From the NCBI GenBank assembly GCA_005656395.1, contig SRSI01000073.1, positions 496,001 to 560,000 on the forward strand: 64,000 bases of DNA, read 5' to 3'. The position numbers were made by a program, and so were the translations under genes. The stretch comes from Strongyloides papillosus. Its lineage: Eukaryota > Nematoda > Chromadorea > Rhabditida > Strongyloididae. Positions 11,996-22,900 of the stretch are shown in pieces (position 1 is the stretch's first letter; each line of letters begins with the position of its first letter). The notes under the pieces were generated by a model. The model saw only the letters and a program-made list of their open reading frames with translations, did no database searches and was not told the DNA's origin.

Positions 11996-12710
11996 CAAGG
12001 GCCATTCAATAGGTAAAGAGACAAATGGTTAAAATTCAAAAATTTATTATCGTATAAATCCCATATTTAACTCATTTTTCGACATAATTTCCCGCTACAT
12101 TTATATATTTATCCCATCTTTCCACGAGCTTTCTTATGCTCATGGAAAAGAAATTTTTATCTTGAAATTTTAATCATTTCAGTATTTTTTCTTTTACCTC
12201 TTCATTTATCGTTAAATCTGACTCACACATAAAGAGTTTTTGAAAGGCTTAAACAAAAAAAATCTGATTGTTCAAGGTCTGGACTATACCGTGAATGTGA
12301 CAATATCTCTTAACTGAGCTGTTTCGCATCTTTTTTTTTACGATATTTCAGTTTATTTTTAATTACCGAATAAACTGTTTCTGTAGTTGTACCAAAATTT
12401 TCCAGAAATTTGCACGATTTATACAGCTTCTACTATATTGCTTAAGCATTTGAATGTAGGTTTCGAGGATTAAACCTTTCCGAGACAAGGAATTTTATTA
12501 CAAAATGTTGTTCCTCCAGATTACAGTTTTCGAGAGGAGATGCCATAATTATATAGTAAATTTTAGTTTATTTAAGGCAAACTTTTTTTTCAACCTATGA
12601 AAAAATGATGAAAACAGTTCTTATTCCATGATTTATTTTTTATCATCGTTTTTATTTAGCTATTTTTTTACCTATGGTGATTTGTCTCTTTACTTATTGA
12701 ATGGCTTTCG
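11996..12710 (-). mobile_element. Deleted mariner element (715 bp) with minus-strand transposase remnants
   Basis: TIRs share GCCATTCAATA(A/G)GTAAAG next to flanking TA (11994-11995, 12711-12712). On the minus strand the transposase start is recognisable as an HTH-type segment (LEEQHFVIKFL, from an ATG near 12545). The end is recognisable as RKLVERWDKYINVAGNYVEK, the standard mariner C-terminus (RW-KCI---G-Y-E). The DDD catalytic core is missing and stops interrupt the rest. The element is about half the usual 1.3 kb, so it is an internal-deletion derivative. Confidence 0.8.
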
Positions 12711-13189
12711 TATTTATATTTAAATGTTACAAAGTGTTCAATCATTTATGATTTTAACATTCATACTCTATAGCATTTACATATTTTTAACTTGTAGACA
12801 GTTAATATTATTACAAGCATTCTTTCCATAAAATTTTAGTCAAACTAATCAAATTGAATAAACTGAACGATTGAACTATCGAAATAATGATAATATAAAA
12901 AATTAGAATATAGAATTAAAAAATATAATTACAATTGATATTTTGAACTTTCTTATTTCTTTAGTTATTTTAAAAATATTATGTCCTCAGAAATCAGAAT
13001 AAACAAATGTTGAAAATTAATAAAAATACTACTTTTTTTAATTTTTTAAAAGGTAAAATGATTTATTTTGTTGCTGTCTGATTTGCCAAAAAATAGAAAT
13101 TTAAGCATATTTGTCACTTTAAGTTTACTGAGTCAAGAAAAGTAAATCGTGTGTGTTAACGAAATAAAAATTAAATCACAATTTCAATT
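12711..13189. other. Gene-free AT-rich stretch
   Basis: Nothing supportable. Confidence 0.5.
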
Positions 13190-13413
13190 GTTCCTTTAAC
13201 ATCAGCTAAAAAGAAAAGATTCTTACTTCTTTTTCCACTGATAATTTCTTCATGACAAGGTTTTTAAAAGGAGAGTACATCAGAATTCCATTGTTTAATT
13301 TTTTCTTTATTTATATCTAATACTGTAACTTTTATATAATGCCATTTCTATGCAGTTACAGCAACTGTGGTTCCACTAACATAACTAACTCCAACAAAGA
13401 CAACGTTTTCAAC
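13190..13413 (-). pseudogene. UDP-glucose 6-dehydrogenase fragment (N-terminal exon)
   Basis: The minus strand starts right after a TTTTTTCAG acceptor at 13414 and encodes VENVVFVGVSYVSGTTVAV, the Rossmann GxGYVGGPTCAV motif of UGDH with two Gly replaced. KVTVLDINKEKIKQWNSD follows (UGDH: VTVVDMNxxKIxxWNSD). After a frameshift comes HEEIISGKRSKNLFF (UGDH: LDEIV---RG-NLFFS). A stop replaces a codon after the glycine motif. UGDH makes UDP-glucuronate for glycosaminoglycans (sqv-4 in C. elegans). The retained acceptor implies a duplicated genomic fragment and not a retrocopy. Confidence 0.75.
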
Positions 13414-14289
13414 CTGAAAAAATTGTTAAAATAATATTACTATTTGATATAATAACTACATATCTTTTTAAACGTCATATTTATTTGATAAGGAAGTGAA
13501 GAGATATTAAAATTTTTTAGGAAACCTGAAGAAAAATTTGCAATAGGTACTGATGATCAATGTACTACAGAAAAGATAGATGGATAATGACAAAGCTTTA
13601 TTTATCTTATATTTTTTGTTGTTATATCTTTATCATTGTTCAAAATCTTTAAATTGATTGTTCATTTATATTTTATTTTTGTGTATAGTTATTGTGTAAT
13701 ATTACAAATAAATAAGATTAATAAGCACAAAAATAAAATAAGGAATGAATTATTTTTTTAATGAAATAATATAAATATTCAAATAATAATGATTATTCAC
13801 AAATCATCAAACAACATGAGACAGTTATATTATTAAGTGTAATTATTGTTTAAACTATAGTTATTGTTGTATTAGTAGTAATAATAATAGTTGGTTAACA
13901 CTAACTTTTTTGTCAAATATTTTATATATATTATAATTTGAAAGACAAATTTTTTTATATCGTTGTTCCATCTCCTTCTTAATAAATATATATCTTTTAT
14001 CTTACCGATAAAATATATCAATATAATATTATATAACGTTGTAATATGTTATTTTTGTTATATATTTTTATGAAATAAAATATTATAAACTTACCCTTTT
14101 ATATTTCTTCATTATGAGACACCATAACAATAAAATACTATGATATTAACTATATTTTTAATACGATTTAACATGGACTTTTTTTAACTGATTTTTACTA
14201 ATTTATTAGAAATATTAAAATCATTGTACACTCATACTTATTAACATATATAAAATGTAAAGAAAATTACAAAATTAAATTGGTGATAC
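13414..14289. other. Gene-free AT-rich stretch
   Basis: No frame or repeat structure seen; upstream UGDH exons were not found. Confidence 0.5.
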
Positions 14290-14700
14290 ACCAGTACAGT
14301 GCCATCTAGTAGTAACACTATCTCCTTCATATTCAACTACTCTTTGAGTTGTAACAAATAGGTTCTTTCAAAAAGATCATTTACAACTTTATTATAACCA
14401 TTATAAGGTTCAACAAGTTTCTCAATTTAATCATATAGGTTTTTTAAAATTTTTTTAGTTACCTCATCCTTTAAAATAATTCAATGACTTTTTACAAAGT
14501 TCAGCATCTGAGAACTAATGTAAAACAAGTATAGAATCACCTTTTCTCTTAACTAAATATTTAAAGATCTTACCAAAAGCGTTTGAAACCAAAACCTTAT
14601 ACCATATGTATTTTCAGAGATATCGTTACAAACAAATGTGTTAATAGAAATTAGTCTACCAACAGTGAAAACTCCATACGATTTCTTTTGAGTTCTTAGT
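14290..14700 (-). pseudogene. Decayed coding fragment, family unknown
   Basis: Minus-strand frames read as protein in pieces: FKYLVKRKGDSILVLH, FSDAELCKKSLNYFKG and VVEYEGDSVTTRWHCTGV. They are joined by frameshifts and in-frame stops. The order and composition look like one gene, but no family is recognised. It abuts the mariner element at 14711. Confidence 0.35.
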
Positions 14701-14710
14701 ATTTTTACTA

Positions 14711-15624
14711 TTAGGTTGGGGAATAAATAATGACCGCAAAATGTTATCGCAACTTTCTGCTGTAAAAAATCAAAATAAAAAATTTCATATTAGAACAGTC
14801 TTCATGTAGAAATGTAGAGGGACTTGCCCTGATAATTTTTTGCATATTACCTTAGTTTTTAAATTAATTTTAAAGAAAGTTATGTCCGATCTTGAAAATG
14901 TTGTCAAAAATGGAATTACGGGTAATTTTCTTACATGAGTTCAAACTTAGGTATAATAGAGTTGAAGCATATCAAAATATAGTGGATACATAGAGAGAAA
15001 GATTAACTTTTGAACGCTGTTTGCGTCGGTGGTTTGAAAAATTCCAAGGGGTTAATTTTGATTTCAATAATGAAGAGGGTAAAAGAGGGCCCTTTACTAC
15101 CAATACTCAGAATTAATGGAAGATTGTGGAGCTAAATCTAAATCAGTGACTATGAAAGTTGAAATATATTGACAGGAGCTTAAGAAAATGAATTAAAAAC
15201 TAAAAAAAGTCATCCGACTTTAAAAATAGGAATAACCCAATAATATAGGACGACAAGATAAGATGCCATTTTTCAAAACTAGTGTTAAAAAAACTTGGTG
15301 AATTGAAATATGAGGCTCTATCTCACCCGCCATACTCTCTTGATCTCTTTCTTACAATTTCTGATCTGTTTGAGCATTTAAATGTATTTTTAAGAGATAA
15401 ATTGTTTAAGAATCAGGAGTCGGTAGGAAGCGATTTCAGTGAATTCCATTAAATCCAAAAGTCCTGAATCTTATAAAACGGGGATTCAAAAGCTGTTAGA
15501 ACGTTGAGAAAAGTGTGTAGATTCTAACGGGTATTATCCCGATAAATTTATTTAACATAAACTTAAATAGATGTTACCTTAATTCATTTTTCTGTCCGCG
15601 GCCATTATTTATTTCCCAACCTAA
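14711..15624 (+). mobile_element. Deleted mariner element (914 bp)
   Basis: TIRs TTAGGTTGGG-AATAAATAATG are bounded by TA (14709-14710 and 15625-15626). The plus strand keeps the HTH start (EFRVIFLHEFKL, RRWFEKFQG) and, after a gap, the C-terminal half around QDNARCHFSKLVLKKLGE and HPPYSLDLFLT, which includes the second catalytic Asp and the region of the third. The middle with the first Asp is deleted, and stops and frameshifts are present. It belongs to the SETMAR/cecropia-like mariner group, related to but distinct from the 56-kb copy. Confidence 0.85.
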
Positions 15625-15902
15625 TACTTTAAAAATTAAATTCTGAATTATTCTCATATCTTAGCCCATATTTATCTTATCTTCATAAGCAGTAACATAT
15701 TTATTTTTTGTTGCGAAAGATAGGTAAATTTATAAGAGATAAGATAGATTTCTAGAATGAAATTCTAATATATGAATAATATTAAAAGCAACTAAAGAAA
15801 TAATGAGCAATTTGTTATCATTATTATTATATTTTTTTAGAACATAAAAAACCGTCTAAGACTTTATTATCTACTTCAGAAGACAGAAAAAAAAGTTTAA
15901 AA

Positions 15903-17287
15903 ATGCTTTCCCTAAAAAAGTCAAAAAATATTCAGCAACAAGAGGTTTCTGATAGTGATGATAATTCCCAGGGAACCTTTCCTGTTGAAATGATTTTAGC
16001 TTATAACCCTGAAACTGTATGTTTTTTTACTATTTTTACGTCTTTTTTACAGTATTTTAGAAGTTGTATCTTGTAAAATGGGAGAAATATTGTTGGTCTG
16101 CAGTGACATGGGAACCATATGAAAACATTAAACATTGTAAAAAGTTTCTTAAATATAACAAGGACAGGGATAGACTGTTAACAAAATTAAGAAGCACAGA
16201 ATATTTCCGTAAATTAAGACCATTTTTATTTCCAAAAAACGAAGACCAGTATATAAACATCTTTGGCGCTTTTAGTTTAGAACTAGCCATTAGAAATTGT
16301 GATGAAGATCTTCCCCCTATTTATGTTGTAAATTGGGTTGACCATGAAATTCCACCTGAGTTTTCATACGTTCCAAGTATAATTATCAAACCCAAATTTG
16401 CTGAAGATATTAATATTCATAGTCAAGTTAGACCTTGTACAAATTGTGTGGCTGAAAAGGATACTGATTATTGTGAACAGTACAAGAAACATTTTTTAAA
16501 GAATCATATTAATTTTAATGTAAAAGAGGTAAGAATGTCATGCACTGAAAAATGTAACTGTGCACGAACCCCTTGTCCAACAAGAGTTGCAGATAGTGGG
16601 AGAACTAGTAAACTTATTATAGCAAAAACTGTAGATAAAGGATGGGGATTATTTGCCGGTGATAACATAAAAGATGGTGAATTTATATGTGAATATGTAG
16701 GTGAATTAATTTCAAGGAACCAGGCGGTTTCAAGAAAGAATGACTATATGTTTGACATGGATTATATGTTTGGACATGATAGTGATCACTCAGGAACTGC
16801 CAAATTTGCTATTGATGCTTACAAATACGGTAACGAGGGTCGTTTTGCTAATCATTCTTGTAACCCAAATGCACGAGCAATAAGTATTTATTCTCAATTT
16901 AAATGTGAAGACTACCATAAAATAGGTTTTTTTGCCAAAAAAAACATTCAATTTGGTGACGAAATAACTATTGATTATTTTGGTACAGAGATTGAAAACA
17001 AGACAGATAGGTTTTCTATGGCTCCTTGTAATTGTGGTGCAGAAAACTGTAGAAAAAACATTCCTATAATGAATAGTTTAACAAAGAAAAAAGTAAATGG
17101 AAGTCGGGATGATACACCTGAAGCAGAACAAGTAATTTTAAATAAACTTGGTATTGTTGAATACAATGAAATGTTTGCACCGGAGAAATTTTACAGGAAT
17201 CAAAAGTTAAGTAAATTACTAAGAAGAGATAGTGCTTCTGCAAGAGATAAGTCAAATACAAGTTCCATTGATAAATCTTCTGAATGA
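15903..17287 (+). CDS. Su(var)3-9-type histone H3K9 methyltransferase (chromodomain + SET)
   Basis: Two exons, 15903-16016 and 16061-17287, with a 44-bp intron in phase 0, give 446 aa (human SUV39H1 is 412). The intron splits the chromodomain: FPVEMILAYNPET joins KLYLVKWEKYCWSAVTWEP, matching the chromodomain core that binds methylated H3K9. A Cys-rich pre-SET follows (CTNC, CTEKCNCARTPC). The SET domain has KGWGLFA, RFANHSCNPNA and DEITIDYF (AdoMet-binding and catalytic core). The post-SET is CNCGAENCRK. The tail is Ser/Arg-rich. The start is the first ATG of the open exon; the frame is open back to an acceptor at 15840, so an upstream first exon is possible. The predicted role is depositing H3K9 methylation for heterochromatin. 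It looks intact. The TGA stop is followed by 20 more in-frame sense codons before TAA. Confidence 0.9.
16017..16060 (+). other. 44-bp intron inside the chromodomain
   Basis: GTATGT donor and ATTTTAG acceptor. The alternative acceptor CAG at 16052 leaves a stop (TTT-TAG) in frame, so the later one is chosen. Confidence 0.75.
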
Positions 17288-17350
17288 AGTTCATCTCATA
17301 ACTCAGATAATGTAAAAATGTCAAATAAATATAGTGAACATACTGAAACA

Positions 17351-19104
17351 TAAGTAATTATTTTATTTTCTTATTTTATTGAGATGTATTATACATTTCT
17401 ACTTATATTCTTCAGATTGTAATTAGTAATTTTTACCGCCATTTCATTTTTAAAATTTTAATAAATACTAATAAAATTTCAAAATACTGTTTATTTTACT
17501 TCCTATTGTCATTCTTTGTTTGAACATAATATGAAAATAAGTTATAAAAAAGCATATTCTCCGAAAATAAATGCAATAAAATTAAGATATTCTACAAAAT
17601 CCCTGATATGCAAAGCTTAATCTCACATCATTATCCAATACTTAAAAAATTTCAAAAACATAAACCACTACACTCATTTTTATTCATAAATCATTATATG
17701 CATAATAATATTATTTAATAATATTAGTAAAAATGATAGTTAATTAAAAAAACAACTACAAATTACGCGAAATTTACAATAGAAATCGGCACACTTAATT
17801 TGACAAAGCACGATCTATTAAAAATAGTTTAATAATTAATTAACTTTAGTTAATAAATTTATTTTTTATATGCTTATTTCTTTACAAAATATTTTTAGAA
17901 GAACACTTTAATTATGATTTTTCCTTTATTCAAAGGCATTTTAGTTTTTAAAAACAAAAAAACATTAAATTACATTATTTTTAAAAAAAAATTCAGAAAA
18001 TATTATAAATTATCAAAAAATATTTTTTAAAATGAAACAGTGTAAAGCGTATTCTTTCTTTATAGTATGAAACTAAAGTTTTTCGGATATACTGTAATGA
18101 AGAAAATTGAGGTAGATGTCTAAAAAAAATCTATGATTTGATATCAAACAGTAATAATTAAAAGCGAGATCATTTCCTAAAAAGAAACTTCAAGTCTAGT
18201 AGACGTGGATTGGCTAAAAAAAAATCGTTTTTGTATAAAAAGATAGGCCCTAGGAGCAAGCAGTCCACGAGCAAAGGGAATGGAATTTGATTGTAGATAA
18301 TACATTAAAAACTAAATAAATTTTTGATTAAAATTATTTGGTTTTAAAGTTTTTGTAAAAAAACGACAAAGCATATACAAAACTTAATATTTTTCTACAC
18401 GGTAATTTATACTTCTTAACTTTTTTGTCAAAAATTTTAAAAATGTTTCAGCAATGAGTTAATTTTCTCTCCTTGTATATGGCTTTCCAGATATGTAAAC
18501 AGTTAAAAATGGTTCTATGGAATATTATCAAGTAAGATTTTTAAAAGTTCTGCTATGTACAAAAAACGTAGAAAAGAGGATTTATTAGTTTTATGATAGT
18601 ATTATTAGTGTTTAAAGATAAGAAAATATTCTCAATTTCATGAATAGGTATGATATAATATAGATTTGAGGTAAATGCCATCATTTTACTGCAAGCACAT
18701 ATATACAAATCATCTCTATCATCCGAACCTTTATAAAATATCCAAATTATACCAATTTTTTATGTATTGAAACTATCTGAAAATTAAATGATTTTTCAAT
18801 ATCATAGCTCTGTTTGTATTAATTTCAAGTATACTTCTTAAATTTACACAAACAATCAAGTCTACATGCTATTTTTATACAAATATTTTAATTTAACTAG
18901 ACAATGTGTGGTTAAATATTATTTAAACAATCTACTTTAATTTTGATTTATTTTTTTGTATATACAATAAAATAAATTTATATAATTCATTATATTGCTA
19001 CATAACATGTCAATTGTTATAAACATGGTCAGTTCCAAAAAGCAATGAGAATGGTCATGGTGTGACCTTCACAAACACTAGTTTAACAAGATGAAGATGA
19101 GGTT
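17351..19104. other. Gene-free AT-rich stretch
   Basis: 3' flank of the methyltransferase gene followed by about 1.7 kb with no supportable feature. A slightly GC-richer patch near 18190-18285 has no recognisable identity. Confidence 0.5.
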
Positions 19105-19712
19105 ATGTAGAGAAAATTCTTTTCTACAAAATAACATATTTTCTGTCTGAATCTGAGTTCTGCAAAACTTGTTACGTAAAAAAATGTATAGTCATGTTTT
19201 CCATTCCCGTCACGCACAAAAATATCATTCCCGTCACAACCAAATATTTTTTAATCTTTTAAACAATTAACATTAAAAAGAGAGTCAAAAATTGTCGAAC
19301 AGTTAAATTTTTTGTTAAACAATGAAAAAATGCTTTAAATACTTTAAATTACGAAAACAACATATAAAAAAATTTGTCGTTGGTCCAAATTTTTTATTTA
19401 TAAACTGTTTAGAAAACTCGTCGAGGCCGATTATACATTTTCTAAATTAAAAAATACTGTTCTTTTAAATGATTTTTTAATTTTTAAGAGTAAAAAAATG
19501 ATACACAGTGCTGATTGAAATTATAAGGGCATGAGATAAAGTAGGAATAAATGTCGAAGATAAAGATTTTCTAACAGGCAATGATGAGTGACACAATTTA
19601 TAATCATAAAAATTGCCCTGTAAGTTTTTATTTTTAACGTCTTATTTTTATTTTTTTAAATCTTTTGGCACCTAAAACAATAATATTTTTATGTGTGACG
19701 GGAATGTATAAC
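19105..19712. repeat. Left part of a dispersed inverted-repeat element split by the LTR retrotransposon
   Basis: Bases 19105-19200 (GAGAAAATTCTTTTCTAC..., GTTACGTAA..., ATGTATAGT) recur inverted at 24669-24785, beyond the retrotransposon. The stretch 19510-19712 also aligns with a diverged copy at 60890-61090. The host element is therefore roughly 0.7 kb and was interrupted at ATAAC (19708-19712). Confidence 0.65.
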
Positions 19713-19831
19713 TGACATAGTGATGACAATATCACTATATAAACCCTTGTTAAAGATGGAATATCTGATAGATAGCCTGTCGATAGCAGGCTTTTTTGGT
19801 AGCGATAAAAGGGTATTATTTTTTTATTTCA
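19713..19831 (+). repeat. 5' LTR (119 bp)
   Basis: TG...CA ends. It contains TATATAAA at 19736-19743 as a likely TATA box, a hairpin AGCCTG-AGCAGGCT region at 19774-19792 followed directly by six T, and a small hairpin AGTGAT...ATCACT near its start. It is unusually short for an LTR. Confidence 0.92.
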
Positions 19832-19848
19832 TGGCGATCCTGGCAGGA
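19832..19848 (+). other. Candidate primer-binding site
   Basis: TGGCGATCCTGGCAGG starts at the base after the 5' LTR. It begins TGG as required to pair with a tRNA 3' CCA, and would pair with a tRNA ending GGATCGCCA. A tRNA-Arg is the best guess from memory; the isoacceptor is not established. Confidence 0.6.
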
Positions 19849-19980
19849 TTCTAAAAGAATAGAAGTACCTGCTTGACCAAATTAATTTACTAAAACGAGG
19901 AAGAATCTTGAACCAACCAAGAGTCTTTATTAACCTGCAATTTTCTTTATCTTTCAACGTTTAAACTAACCGAAAATTTG

Positions 19981-22900
19981 ATGACTATGTTTAATCAAAT
20001 TGTAAGTCTTGCGTCATACAGAGGAGGTGTACCTTATGATGTGTTCTTTGCAAATGAGCTGTTTTTAAGAGAAATTGATACTTCAGATACTAAAGCTATT
20101 ACTACATTTATTTACTGTCAAACGGAAGAAACTCGTCAAGAATTTTATCAGATTTATCCGGATCTAAGAGAGGTTACATGGGACAATATTCAGGAATTTG
20201 TCTGCGATCAAGCTAAGCCAACTCAACTTTCAATGTCAGAAGTTCTTTCAATGTTTCATAAGGAAACCCGTAAAACAGATAAGCCTGCAGATGCTTACGC
20301 TATAAGACTGAAGGCCATGTTGCGCGAACATCTCTCTGCTCCAACAATTGATAATGTGGTTATGATGAAAATGCATTCTCAACTACCACGTGATGTTTTG
20401 CCAGATTTAGTGGAAACGACACAAGTAAAGCTGTCTGATGTTGTAAAAGTCTGGGATATCTTCTTACGTAAACTGAGAGTCAAAGCTTCTCAGTCAACCG
20501 GTCAAAATTCCTACAACCACCCAAGCCGTTCGTCACATAATGATGGTTCTTTCAGAAGGTCAAATCCGAATGGTTATGGCAATATGAAATTTGCCCAACC
20601 CGTTCATCAAGATACTTATCAAAGGTCTGGATGGAACTCAAATCTTCCAAATCAACAGTCAATTTCGAATAAACGTACTAATCAAAGTCCAGCTAGAGAT
20701 TCTCAACTCCAAAGAGAGCCTGGTAATCAAGATCATGTTTATAGAGCTCCTAAACCATGTTATACATGTGGTATAATAGGTCACTATTCTACAAATTGTC
20801 CAAGTAAAGTTGTTCAGCAAAAGTCTATAAATTTGCCTGATAGTTTTACAAAAGCCCCGTTAATTTATGAATGTGTATCAATAGCTGATGAACCACAGAT
20901 TGTACTTGTTGATTGTGGTGCTCAAGGTAATATTCTGGGTGCGGATAAAATTCATAATTTCTTGTCATATGGTGTAATATATTGTGAAGATATGATGGCT
21001 CAAGGTATAGGTGAAATTACTCAATCAATCAAAGCTTCAGTAACTCTTCCTGTTTATTATATTGGTACTCAAAAATTATATTCAGCGTTATTTTATTTCA
21101 TTGAAGGATCTGAAACCATTATTAATCATGAAACAGCGTATCACTTAGGTATTTCAATTGATTCGCGTATAACGGAGATAATGGAGAGTCGCACGAAAGT
21201 CATTGATATTTTGTCTTCACTGAATGAGGTGGTATCTTCAAAACTGCTGACTTGTCCACATATATATGATGAAACTGTAATTTACCCAAAATTGGAAGCT
21301 GAAATAACATTTATTTCTCCACCGGAATCCAAGCTTAGTAGACCTTACAATCTTAATGCAAAAGGTAAAGAAATTTTGTCTAAACATCTGGCTAAGGAAT
21401 TGCGTCTTGGTAGAATTAGATATATATCAAATCCTATTATATCTAGTCCTTGTTGTATAGCTATGAGTGATAAACCTCGGGTTTGTAATGATTCACGTTA
21501 TGTCAATAAGTTTTTAACTAATGTAGATGTAATCCTTCCCACTATTGAAGAAATACAATGTGCTATATCAGATACCCAATTTTTTACTAAGTTTGATTTA
21601 TCTGACGCATTTAAGCAAAGAAGAGTTTCAGAAAATCAGCAATACATTTCAACTATATCAACATTTCTAGGAACTTTTATTAGTGATCGTTTACAATTTG
21701 GTTACCGACCAGCGTCGGGTATCTTTCATAATCTTCTTTCATCAGTTATGTCGCATATTCCAAATAAAATTCATTTCATTGATGATATTATCATAATAGG
21801 AGATTTTGAAACTCAAAGGAATGGTGTACTTAGTTTTATTGATGTCTGTGCAAAGTATAATCTAAAGTTAAATTTGTCTAAATGCATGTTCTTTCAAGAT
21901 CAAGTACCTTTTCTCGGTCATGTTCTCACAAAAAGTGCAATTATACCAGATATAACCAGAACTGAATCTCTCTCTAAAATATCTAAGCCAATAACAGGTG
22001 ATGATATGAAAGCTGTTCTTGGTAGGTTTAGTTATGTGGGGAAATTTATAAAACAATTTGCGAATGTAACTGCTCCTTTACATCCAACAGTAGAAAAAAT
22101 TTACCACTGGTCCCAAGTTAGAGAGAAACATTGGGAAATGCTTTTAGAAGCAGCACGGAATTATATGAAACTTCATTATCCACCAAAAGATGTAGAATTA
22201 ATACTACAGTTTATACCCACGGAGTTTTCATTTCATGTAGAAATTTATTTTTTGGAAGAAAAAGAAAAGAAACTAGTAAATGTTGTGATGAGAAAGATGA
22301 AAAATCATGAAATCCCATATTCACTAATCGAGAAAGAATTGGCAGCCATCTCGGAGGCTATTGTTTCTGCTAATCATTTAATTCAAAGTAGACAAGTGAA
22401 AATAGTATCTCATTCAAAAATGGTAGAAACATTAACCAAACAACCCTTGGATTTAATGAAGAATAATTCTACTAGATTGCAGAGACTTTTATCTCCCATT
22501 ATTTTATCTAATTTACCAATACAATATATTAGCCGACCTTTGCAGCAAGTTGACGTTCCGAAATTGATAATAAAGAATCTTAACATCAAAAATGATAGAT
22601 CAGTGAATACACGTATGGGTGAAGCTTTTAACTACTCTGAAATTCTGGACTTTCAATCTAAAGATCAAACAGTTACTCTTTTACGTTCACATCTAAAAGG
22701 TGAACTCCAGAAGATTATAAAATTATCACATTCGATTCAAGAATTATTACCAAAATTACATTTAGTGCAGGATTTGATTTGTTTTGATTTTAAACCTCTA
22801 GTATCTAAACAGATAGCAGAGCATGGTGCATCATGGATACATCAACTAAATCATTCTGGAGAAACGTTATTGTATGAAGAACTTAACAGTAAAATCGTAT

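Noticed and set aside
15840..16052. Alternative splice acceptor (CAG at 16052) for the methyltransferase
   Set aside because: Leaves TTT-TAG in frame; the acceptor at 16060 restores the chromodomain.
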